The notes under the pieces were generated by a model, which worked only from the letters and a program-made list of their open reading frames with translations, was not told where the DNA came from and ran no database searches. Of a stretch of DNA of 10,839 nucleotides, positions 6,827 through 10,839 are shown piece by piece (the stretch's first letter is position 1; each line of letters opens with the position of its first letter). A program made the position numbers and the translations under genes. Source of the stretch: an uncultured Candidatus Saccharibacteria bacterium (lineage in GTDB: Bacteria > Patescibacteriota > Saccharimonadia > Saccharimonadales > Saccharimonadaceae); NCBI GenBank assembly GCA_949063825.1, contig CARSRA010000023.1, forward strand, positions 1-10,839, in the 5' to 3' direction.

Positions 6827-6892
6827 GAGTGGGTTAGATTCATAAAAAACTTAGCCAACTCAATCCCCCGCCTATTGATGGTCTACTATTCT

Positions 6893-6921
6893 ATTATATC
6901 ACACAATATTAGATAAGTCAA
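6893..6921 (-). promoter_or_regulatory. Lipoprotein promoter, TTGACT-17-TATAAT with extended -10
   Basis: TTGACT (6916-6921), a 17-bp spacer ending in TGA, and TATAAT (6893-6898) make a strong promoter on the minus strand. Initiation near 6887 gives a leader of about 90 nt, long for a gene in this window. Confidence 0.8.
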
Positions 6922-6991
6922 TCGTTTTGGTGACTTTTGCAAAAATAGGGTGGAATTTAGTATTTTTATACGGCATGTTTAGGCGGTGATT

Positions 6992-7024
6992 AAAAACCAA
7001 AGTAGCCTCCGTAGGGAGGCTACT
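6992..7024 (-). terminator. Rho-independent terminator of the rplJ-rplL operon
   Basis: A perfect 10-bp stem, AGTAGCCTCC (7001-7010) with GGAGGCTACT (7015-7024) and a 4-nt loop, is followed on the minus strand by a T-rich tract (TTTGGTTTTT). It lies about 22 bp after the rplL stop. Confidence 0.88.
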
Positions 7025-7046
7025 AGGCATTACTAGCAGTATTAGA

Positions 7047-7427
7047 TTAAGCTAATTCGATGGTTGCGCCTGCTTCTTCGAGGCTCTTCTTCATCGCTTC
7101 GGCTTCGTCTTTCTTGACAGCTTCCTTGACGGTTGCTGGAGCGCCGTCGACGATTGCTTTAGCTTCGCCGAGACCGAGACCGGTGATTTCTTTTACGGCT
7201 TTGATGACGGCGATTTTCTGAGCGCCAGCGTCTTTCAAAACGACGTTGAACTCAGACTTTTCGTCAGCGGCAGCCGCACCACCTTCAGCTGGAGCAGCAG
7301 CAACTGCAACTGCAGCCGCGGCTGGCTCGATGCCGTATTCGTCTTTAAGTAAGTTTTTGAGTTCGTTGACTTCGAGAATAGTCATGTTGACCAATTCTTC
7401 GGCCAATTTCTTGATATCTGTAGCCAT
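7047..7427 (-). CDS. rplL: Ribosomal protein bL12 (L7/L12)
   Basis: L7/L12 forms the flexible multicopy stalk of the 50S subunit that recruits and stimulates translational GTPases. The 126-residue protein has the N-terminal dimerisation region (KKLAEELVNMTILEVNELKNLLKDEYGIEP, about residues 6-35), an Ala/Gly-rich hinge (about 36-55), and the globular C-terminal domain beginning EKSEFNVVLKDAG. That domain contains KIAVIKAVKEITGLGLGEAK and ends in an EEAGATIELA strand. The lysine-rich helix that contacts elongation factors is intact. The ATG at 7425-7427 has AAAGGA at normal spacing. It is the second gene after rplJ, separated by a 142-nt spacer with a hairpin, and is followed by a strong terminator. 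Confidence 0.97.
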   Translation of the reverse strand: MATDIKKLAEELVNMTILEVNELKNLLKDEYGIEPAAAAVAVAAAPAEGGAAAADEKSEFNVVLKDAGAQKIAVIKAVKEITGLGLGEAKAIVDGAPATVKEAVKKDEAEAMKKSLEEAGATIELA

Positions 7428-7468
7428 GTTATTCCTTTCATTATTTAGCGATTATGGATATTCATTTT

Positions 7469-7484
7469 CCTGAACCGTTCCAGG
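7469..7484 (-). promoter_or_regulatory. Short hairpin in the rplJ-rplL spacer
   Basis: In the mRNA, CCUGGA and UUCAGG can form six pairs (one G-U) around a 4-nt loop. No T tract follows. It lies 42 nt upstream of the rplL start in an otherwise AT-rich spacer and could mark an RNA processing site or influence L12 excess over L10, but no function is shown. A weak TGATATAGG (7521-7529) could be an internal -10 but has no matching -35. Confidence 0.3.
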
Positions 7485-7569
7485 GTGCTCGCCCAAGTCA
7501 TATGCTCTGAAAAAAGTTATCCTATATCACTAACAGCTAAAATTCATCTTATAATATATTTGTCGATTG

Positions 7570-8091
7570 CTAATTTGCTTTGGCTTCGAGGCCAGATACG
7601 ATTCCCGATAATCCACCAGAAAGCCCAGAAATTGTATCTGTCGCTGGCGATAGCAACTGTGCGACCACCTGCGCAATAAGTTCGTCTTTCGACGGCATCT
7701 TGGCGAGAGTAGTGATCTCAGCCTGGTCCATTGCTTTGCCTTCACCAGAAAAACCACCTGCAAGCTCTAGGGCTGGATGATTTTTGGCGAAATTTGCTAG
7801 GATTTTTGCCGGAGCGACTTCGTCGTTATCAGAAATTGCATAGACTAACTGCCCAGTAAGGCCGGTAGTATCCGTATCCTGATAAACGCCGATTTCATTC
7901 ATAGCCACCCGTACTAGACGGTTTTTGACTACCTTGATTTTTACTCCAGTTTCGCGTGCGGTCTTACGTAGATCCTGCATATCAGCAACACTAAGTCCCT
8001 GATAGCGGGCGTAAGCAGTGAGCTTTGCGTTAGAAAGCAGATCGGTTAAATCAGCAACCAAAGTATCTTTTTTCGCTTTTGAAATTGCCAT
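7570..8091 (-). CDS. rplJ: Ribosomal protein uL10
   Basis: L10 anchors the L7/L12 dimers to the 50S stalk base and contacts 23S rRNA together with L11. The 173-residue protein starts MAISKAKKDTLVADLTDLLSNAK and contains the conserved LTAYARYQGLSVADMQDLRKTARETGVKIKVVKNRLVRVA segment, then AGGFSGEGKAMDQAEITTLAKMPSKDELIAQVVAQLLSP, the typical C-terminal helical region that carries the L12 dimers. The ATG at 8089-8091 is preceded by AGGAA. Stop is TAG. The gene has its own extended -10 promoter at 8258-8285 and a leader of about 160 nt, as is common for L10, which represses its own mRNA in other bacteria. rplA is not co-transcribed with it: a small gene and two terminators lie between. Confidence 0.96.
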   Translation of the reverse strand: MAISKAKKDTLVADLTDLLSNAKLTAYARYQGLSVADMQDLRKTARETGVKIKVVKNRLVRVAMNEIGVYQDTDTTGLTGQLVYAISDNDEVAPAKILANFAKNHPALELAGGFSGEGKAMDQAEITTLAKMPSKDELIAQVVAQLLSPATDTISGLSGGLSGIVSGLEAKAN

Positions 8092-8251
8092 AAAAGTTCC
8101 TATGGTTATTTTAATAATGTCCTGCTAGTAATGTTAAGCTTCGTTATTCTTGAGGGGTATAAGAAAATTCCTCGGTAGCATGATTAAGAGCCTGTAAATG
8201 TTGTAAAGATTACAACATTTAGCTATCTCCGCCACTGTCTTTAGAATAACT
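8092..8251 (-). promoter_or_regulatory. Long 5' leader of rplJ, candidate r-protein autoregulatory element
   Basis: The inferred transcript start near 8251 leaves about 160 nt before rplJ, without any open frame worth calling. It holds the perfect hairpin at 8195-8221, a possible weak GAGG/CCTC pairing around 8151-8174, and a direct repeat of ACATTA 14 nt apart near the 3' end (8115-8134). L10 leaders in other bacteria bind L10(L12)4. I could not identify the known L10-leader kink-turn here, so its function is inferred from position only. Confidence 0.4.
8195..8221 (-). repeat. Perfect 12-bp inverted repeat in the rplJ leader; TTGTAA-N3-TTACAA dyad, copy 2
   Basis: TAAATGTTGTAA (8195-8206) is the exact complement of TTACAACATTTA (8210-8221), with a 3-nt loop. 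It lies about 30-56 nt into the predicted rplJ leader, so it can act as an RNA hairpin or as a DNA operator. Its core matches copy 1 at 6072-6086. No T tract follows, so it is not a terminator. Confidence 0.6.
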
Positions 8252-8257
8252 GATTCC

Positions 8258-8285
8258 ATTATAGCAAAGTTTCAGAAAAAATCAA
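8258..8285 (-). promoter_or_regulatory. rplJ promoter, TTGATT-16-TATAAT with extended -10
   Basis: TGCTATAAT (8258-8266) is a perfect extended -10. TTGATT (8280-8285) lies 16 bp upstream, overlapping the end of the terminator stem of the preceding gene. Initiation is expected near 8251. Confidence 0.75.
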
Positions 8286-8307
8286 GCCCGCCTGCACAGG
8301 CGGGCTT
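8276..8307 (-). terminator. Rho-independent terminator of the 84-codon gene
   Basis: A perfect 10-bp GC-rich stem (8284-8293 with 8298-8307) with a 4-nt loop is followed on the minus strand by GATTTTTTC. This is a classic strong terminator that separates the small gene from the rplJ promoter embedded in its T tract. Confidence 0.92.
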
Positions 8308-8308
8308 A

Positions 8309-8389
8309 CTAGTAAGCCTTTATCGGAAAAATAGGTTCTTGTGTAGCCAAAACAGCGTCGATCAAATTGCGTTTTAATGCACCGAACAT
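8309..8389 (-). CDS. Possible 26-codon coupled ORF or 3' extension of the 84-codon gene
   Basis: Directly after the TGA stop of the preceding gene, in the same frame, GTT and then ATG (8387-8389) open a 26-codon stretch reading MFGALKRNLIDAVLATQEPI and ending FPIKAY. It is closed by tandem TAG-TAA, and the terminator stem begins within those stops. There is no Shine-Dalgarno sequence. It could be a translationally coupled small peptide, a UGA read-through extension, or the lost 3' end of an originally longer gene with a nonsense mutation. The sequence alone does not decide between these. Confidence 0.35.
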   Translation of the reverse strand: MFGALKRNLIDAVLATQEPIFPIKAY

Positions 8390-8392
8390 AAC

Positions 8393-8647
8393 TCAGTAAG
8401 CGAATTTTAGTAATTCTTCGCGTTCCTTAACGTTGGACATTTTGCCGCACAGATACAGCACGAGGCTTGCGTAGCCGTTTTCGGAAACTTCAAAGTATTT
8501 TTCATCTCCCGATATTAATACTGAATAGACGAATCCTTCGTCACGACGGAGCAGCTTAGACGGGCAGCGCATCCGCCTACTAAGGCGATCGAATCGCTTA
8601 ATCTCGTCCGAATTCGATATATGCCCTCTTTCTGAAGTTTTATCCAT
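8393..8647 (-). CDS. Small protein of unknown function (84 residues) between rplA and rplJ
   Basis: The gene is likely real: the ATG (8645-8647) has a strong AAGGAGGGG at 6-nt spacing, an extended -10 promoter about 100 bp upstream, and a strong terminator downstream. I recognise no family. The N-terminal half is basic and charged (SDEIKRFDRLSRRMRCPSKL), suggesting nucleic-acid or ribosome contact. The second half has short predicted strands (GFVYSVLISGDEKYFEVSENG) and a hydrophobic segment (YASLVLYLCG) before a charged helix (VKEREELLKFAY). No signal peptide is evident. There are two cysteines, at C28 and C67. It ends in TGA, and the same frame continues for 27 further sense codons (8309-8392), so the product might be longer or the gene may be degraded. 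Its place between L1 and L10 is an insertion into the usual L11-L1-L10-L12 order. Confidence 0.65.
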   Translation of the reverse strand: MDKTSERGHISNSDEIKRFDRLSRRMRCPSKLLRRDEGFVYSVLISGDEKYFEVSENGYASLVLYLCGKMSNVKEREELLKFAY

Positions 8648-8737
8648 ATTTTACCCCTCCTTATCATAATCTACTTAGCCTACCTCGGTTAAAAACTCCG
8701 AGAAAATGACAAGCCAAAGTCTTACGTCATTGCTATA
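8648..8737 (-). promoter_or_regulatory. Structured 5' leader of the 84-codon gene
   Basis: The leader is about 90 nt long. In RNA order it holds a hairpin AAUGAC-GU-AAG / CUU-GUCAUU (8705-8731, 9 pairs with a 2-nt bulge and a 7-nt loop), a second small hairpin CUCGG / CCGAG (loop of about 9 nt), then the element GGCTAAGT-N3-TTATGA (8664-8680) and the strong Shine-Dalgarno sequence. The first hairpin is followed by UUUUC, which is weak for termination. Two stable elements before a small gene suggest RNA-level control, not demonstrated. Confidence 0.4.
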
Positions 8738-8742
8738 TTTGA

Positions 8743-8751
8743 ATTATATCA
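8743..8751 (-). promoter_or_regulatory. Extended -10 promoter of the 84-codon gene
   Basis: TGATATAAT on the minus strand is a perfect extended -10, within GTGTGATATAAT, which also occurs at the lipoprotein promoter. No -35 match is present at 16-18 bp, where the rplA terminator stem lies. Confidence 0.65.
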
Positions 8752-8756
8752 CACTC

Positions 8757-8789
8757 AAAATGACCCCTATCCTAATGATTGGGGTCATT
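8757..8789 (-). terminator. Terminator-like hairpin after rplA
   Basis: AATGACCCC and GGGGTCATT form a perfect 9-bp stem (8759-8767 with 8781-8789) around a 13-nt loop, 22 bp after the rplA stop. The T run is short (TTTT, half within the stem), so termination may be partial, allowing read-through into the 84-codon gene and possibly beyond. Confidence 0.65.
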
Positions 8790-8811
8790 CGTATATTGCT
8801 GAGGTTTAAAC

Positions 8812-9807
8812 TTAGTTGTAGATGTTTTCTACTGGAATGCTTGGACCCTGAGTAGTGGCAATATAGACACTCTTGACGTAGCTACCTTTGAGGCTAGCTG
8901 GACGATGGCTCTTCAATGATTCAAAGAATACGTTGGCATTCTCAAGTAGCTTATCTTGATCAAAGCTAGTTTTACCGAGACCAATGTGGATAATAGCTTG
9001 CTTGTCGACACGGTACTCAACCTTGCCAGCTTTTGATTCTTTGACCGCTTTTTCGATATCAGTAGTAACAGTACCAGCTTTAGGATTTGGCATTAGACCT
9101 TTCGGACCTAACAAACGTGCAAATTTACCGAGTTTAGGCATATAAGCCGGAGTTGCAATGAGTACGTCGAAATCAATTTGACCTTTTTCGAGGCGCTGAA
9201 TGAATTCTTCATCCTCAGCGATATCAGCGCCTGCTGCGAGGGCTTTTTTAGCTTCATCGAGCGGCGCAAAGACTGCTACGCGCACGGTCTTACCATTACC
9301 GTGTGGCAAAACGACAGTTGCACGAATGTTCTGATCGGCTTGGCGTGGATCAACGCCAAGGCGGACATGAGCTTCGACGGTGCTGTCAAAATTGCAGGGG
9401 CAAGTTTCGGGAGCTAGCGCTAAGGCTTCTTTGAGAGTATATAACTTACCGGATTCGATCTTTTTAGCGGCAGCTTGATATTTTTTGCCGCGGCGTTCAA
9501 TCTTTGGGCGAGTTACTGGAGTAGCACCCTTTGGTTTTTCGCCAGTCTCTTCTAAAGCTTTTGTTTCAGCCTTGCGAGCTTGGCGCTCTTCCTCGGCTTT
9601 AACTTCTTCGAGATGTTTTTTCGACTTTTTACCGGACTTAGCATATTGTTCCTCGGCTCCAGCCTTAGCTTCTTCGAGTTTGACGCCCTCGCTAACTTCG
9701 GTCGCGATTTCGTTTGTAGTGTCGATGTCTTTAATTAAATCAGCTTCGGCGGCACCCGTGTTCTGTGCCTCGGTCGCTGGATTTTCTTGATTTGACAGAT
9801 TAGCCAT
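8812..9807 (-). CDS. rplA: Ribosomal protein uL1 with long N-terminal extension
   Basis: L1 forms the mobile stalk at the E site of the 50S subunit and, in many bacteria, represses its own operon. The recognisable L1 core begins at about residue 106 (RRGKKYQAAAKKI, YTLKEALAL) and includes DSTVEAHVRLGVDPRQADQN, ATVVLPHGNGKTVRVAVF, the signature GPKGLMPNPKAGTV (234-247), and the C-terminal SLKSHRPASLKGSYVKSVYI. Total length is 331, against about 230 for ordinary L1: the first ~105 residues are an extra low-complexity segment rich in Ala, Glu and Lys, with probable helical stretches (KKHLEEVKAEEERQARKAE). The core has an unusual TCPC just before the first strand. The ATG (9805-9807) has AAGGA 4 nt upstream, supporting the long form. 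rplK is not upstream; rpsU lies divergently. Confidence 0.95.
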   Translation of the reverse strand: MANLSNQENPATEAQNTGAAEADLIKDIDTTNEIATEVSEGVKLEEAKAGAEEQYAKSGKKSKKHLEEVKAEEERQARKAETKALEETGEKPKGATPVTRPKIERRGKKYQAAAKKIESGKLYTLKEALALAPETCPCNFDSTVEAHVRLGVDPRQADQNIRATVVLPHGNGKTVRVAVFAPLDEAKKALAAGADIAEDEEFIQRLEKGQIDFDVLIATPAYMPKLGKFARLLGPKGLMPNPKAGTVTTDIEKAVKESKAGKVEYRVDKQAIIHIGLGKTSFDQDKLLENANVFFESLKSHRPASLKGSYVKSVYIATTQGPSIPVENIYN

Positions 9808-9871
9808 AAAATCCTTTCTGTGGTATTAACGAGGGTCTAAATCCTCTCCCAACCTGATTAATATTACTATA

Positions 9872-9900
9872 ATTATAGCTTAGAAAATGGTTTTTAGCAA
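9872..9900 (-). promoter_or_regulatory. rplA promoter, TTGCTA-17-TATAAT
   Basis: TTGCTA (9895-9900) and TATAAT (9872-9877) are separated by exactly 17 bp on the minus strand. Initiation near 9866 gives a leader of about 58 nt. A weak 4-bp GAGG/CCTC pairing (9831-9846) in that leader might relate to L1 autoregulation, but the evidence is slight. Confidence 0.72.
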
Positions 9901-10002
9901 GAGCTAGAGCGGTAAACTGGCGTTATTTATGATAAAGTCATGGAAAAATCTGTTTTAGGGTGTTCCTATGGGTTATTTTTTGGACTTTTTCGCGACTTTC
10001 TC

Positions 10003-10031
10003 TTGCGAGCTGATGAATTTTTTGTTATAAT
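10003..10031 (+). promoter_or_regulatory. rpsU promoter, TTGCGA-17-TATAAT with extended -10
   Basis: TTGCGA (10003-10008), a 17-bp spacer ending TGT, and TATAAT (10026-10031) precede rpsU. The expected start site at about 10037-10039 is 2-4 nt before the ATG, so the mRNA would be effectively leaderless. The roughly 100 bp between this promoter and the divergent rplA promoter shows nothing further that I can name. Confidence 0.75.
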
Positions 10032-10040
10032 ACACCATAT

Positions 10041-10259
10041 ATGGGAATAAAAGTAACTAGAAAAGATCAGAGCGAGGCCAACGAGAACTTGATTCGCCGG
10101 TTCAATCGTAAGGTTTTACAGAGCGGGATCATGCCGATTAAGAAATCGCAAATGCGTTTTAGCAAGCCAATCTCGAAGCGTGAACGCCGCAAAAAAGCGA
10201 TTATCCGCGAGCAGCGTCGAGCTGAGAAGGCCGAGCGAATGCGTCTTGGGTTGAAATAA
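10041..10259 (+). CDS. rpsU: Ribosomal protein bS21
   Basis: bS21 is a small basic protein of the 30S platform near the 3' end of 16S rRNA, where it affects mRNA binding. The 72-residue sequence has the family pattern: a short N-terminal strand (GIKVTRKDQSE), ENLIRRFNRKVLQSGIM, then MRFSKPISKRERRKKAIIREQRRAEKAERMR, the Arg/Lys-rich helix. The N-terminal strand places the ATG at 10041-10043 as the start, and a -10 box ends only 9 nt before it, with no Shine-Dalgarno sequence. It is the only intact plus-strand gene in the window, divergent from rplA, and is followed at once by its terminator. Stop is TAA. Confidence 0.93.
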   Translation: MGIKVTRKDQSEANENLIRRFNRKVLQSGIMPIKKSQMRFSKPISKRERRKKAIIREQRRAEKAERMRLGLK

Positions 10260-10262
10260 TTT

Positions 10263-10290
10263 AAAAATAGTCCTTAGGGGCTATTTTTGA
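10263..10290 (+). terminator. Rho-independent terminator of rpsU
   Basis: An 11-pair stem (10263-10273 with 10278-10288, one G-T pair) closes a 4-nt loop, and the T run at its 3' arm (TTTTT) forms the end of the stem. It begins 3 nt after the rpsU stop. Because the T tract is part of the stem, the efficiency is hard to judge. Confidence 0.75.
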
Positions 10291-10532
10291 TTGCACTGAT
10301 ATGGTCGGCGCAATCAATACTAGTTTTCCTCAACTTTCTCCGGACGGGGTATTATTATCGATCGAATGGGGACATCTATGGCCGCATTAATTATTCCGCT
10401 CGTTGGTCATCTACTAGTCAATCTAATGAACTGGGGTATTTTTTCAGTATCAGTCCAGAACATGTTGATGCTCAGGTGGGTGCTCTCCGCGGAACTGGTC
10501 TCGCCATCCGCTGCGTTACACGGGAGGGGTAG
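10271..10532 (+). pseudogene. Remnant of a FISUMP-like surface module, fragment 1 (truncated, probable frameshift)
   Basis: From about 10331 the frame ending at the TAG 10530-10532 reads LNFLRTGYYYRSNGDIYGRI, then ARWSSTSQSNELGYFFSISP, and ends LRGTGLAIRCVTREG. This is the C-terminal pattern (GYYY..G, W-S-S-T, GxxIRCV) of Fibrobacter-paralogous (FISUMP, TIGR02145-type) surface domains, which I associate with Saccharibacteria. It aligns with fragment 2 (SAPLDFAINGYYS). The preceding TSFP is in another frame, so a one-base loss near 10330 would explain SFP-LNF. There is no start codon, ribosome site or promoter, and the open stretch begins inside the rpsU terminator. The intact protein would have been secreted or surface-bound; here it appears dead. 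Confidence 0.55.
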
Positions 10533-10829
10533 AGGAAGCCTCATCGTACCAAAGACAACTACGTTACCCTCATCGATACTACCTATGGTATTGGAAGCAA
10601 TACTGCTGGTTCTACCAAGTTACGTAGTGCTCCCCTCGACTTTGCCATCAATGGCTACTATAGCTACACGGGTTCATTGAGTGGTGCCTCCTCGGAAGGT
10701 GACTACTGGTCACGCACAGTGCGCTCTTCGTCGGATACATACAGTCTGAGCCTCTATAGTAATTATGTCAATCCACAGGTCAGCACCAGTCGTGGTCACG
10801 GTTTCCCCCTACGCTGCACCGCGAAGTAG
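10533..10829 (+). pseudogene. Remnant of a FISUMP-like surface module, fragment 2
   Basis: In the same frame as fragment 1, directly after its TAG, an open stretch of 98 codons runs to TAG 10827-10829. It reads NYVTLIDTTYGIGSNTAGST, KLRSAPLDFAINGYYSYTGS, DYWSRTVRSSSDTYSLSLYS, and ends STSRGHGFPLRCTAK, a complete C-terminal half of a FISUMP-like module. It has no start codon or ribosome site at its beginning. It is therefore either a second decayed copy or the 3' part of a gene interrupted by the TAG. Modules of this shape are related in pattern to C-type-lectin-like folds used for surface recognition, which is inference. No signal peptide or anchor is present in the fragment. Confidence 0.55.
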
Positions 10830-10839
10830 GGTAGATAGT

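Noticed and set aside
6796..6858. Longer lipoprotein start at a TTG 21 codons upstream
   Set aside because: No ribosome site there. The internal ATG has a strong Shine-Dalgarno sequence and begins a textbook lipoprotein signal peptide.
7521..7529. Internal promoter for rplL (TGATATAGG)
   Set aside because: The -10 is imperfect and no -35 exists at suitable spacing. It is mentioned under the spacer hairpin but not called.
6142..8395. Genome-wide recoding of TGA (as in Gracilibacteria and SR1)
   Set aside because: All large genes are intact without internal TGA, and reading through the lipoprotein TGA would run across its terminator into non-coding DNA.
9831..9846. L1-binding hairpin in the rplA leader
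   Set aside because: Only four base pairs form, and I cannot match it to the known L1 recognition element.
10366..10680. 104-codon plus-strand frame overlapping the surface-protein fragments
   Set aside because: The homologous-looking FISUMP pattern is in another frame, and this frame has no Shine-Dalgarno sequence or recognisable domain.
10271..10829. Diversity-generating retroelement target
   Set aside because: No reverse transcriptase, template repeat or second repeat copy is visible in the window, so only the fold-type resemblance remains.
1..10839. tRNA genes, CRISPR arrays, insertion sequences, phage or toxin-antitoxin genes
   Set aside because: No cloverleaf, regular repeat-spacer pattern, transposase or flanking inverted repeats were found on either strand by reading.

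Overview
The window looks like chromosomal DNA from a small-genome member of the Candidate Phyla Radiation (Patescibacteria), most likely Saccharibacteria (TM7). This is inferred from family resemblance, not from a search. The clues are compact minus-strand housekeeping operons, an unfamiliar 172-residue family directly upstream of dnaX, a DnaX without its zinc module, a ribosomal protein L1 with a long N-terminal extension, and remnants of FISUMP-like surface modules of a kind I associate with Saccharibacteria. The genetic code appears standard: no accepted gene contains an in-frame TGA, and TGA serves as a stop twice.

Layout. Positions 1-2481 (minus) hold, in transcription order, a GT-C-like polytopic membrane protein, ybaB, hpf and the start of secA, tightly packed, with secA having an extra promoter of its own. 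Positions 2588-5949 (minus) hold a replication operon: a 172-residue protein of unknown function, dnaX and dnaB, each coupled to the next by overlapping stop, start or Shine-Dalgarno signals. It is driven by a TTGACT-17-TAATAT promoter whose -35 box lies in a dyad. Positions 6142-6921 (minus) are a monocistronic lipoprotein gene with its own promoter, an unusual leader and a strong terminator.

Positions 6992-9900 (minus) contain three transcription units: rplA (L1), a small gene of unknown function with a structured leader, and rplJ-rplL (L10 and L7/L12). The rplJ leader of about 160 nt contains a perfect 12-bp hairpin. L11 (rplK), which normally precedes L1, is not adjacent. Instead rpsU (bS21) lies divergently at 10041-10259 (plus) and appears to be leaderless. 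Positions 10271-10829 (plus) hold two tandem, promoterless and startless fragments of a FISUMP/C-type-lectin-like surface protein, interpreted as a decaying locus.

Taken together this is core replication, translation and secretion machinery, with a few lineage-specific small genes between the operons. Nothing resembles a defence, CRISPR or mobile system. The most interesting material is regulatory and lineage-specific: a near-identical TTGTAA-N3-TTACAA dyad at two loci, a leader hairpin that can bury a Shine-Dalgarno sequence, leaderless rpsU, an in-frame TGA with a coding-like extension in the 84-codon gene, and widespread extended -10 promoters.
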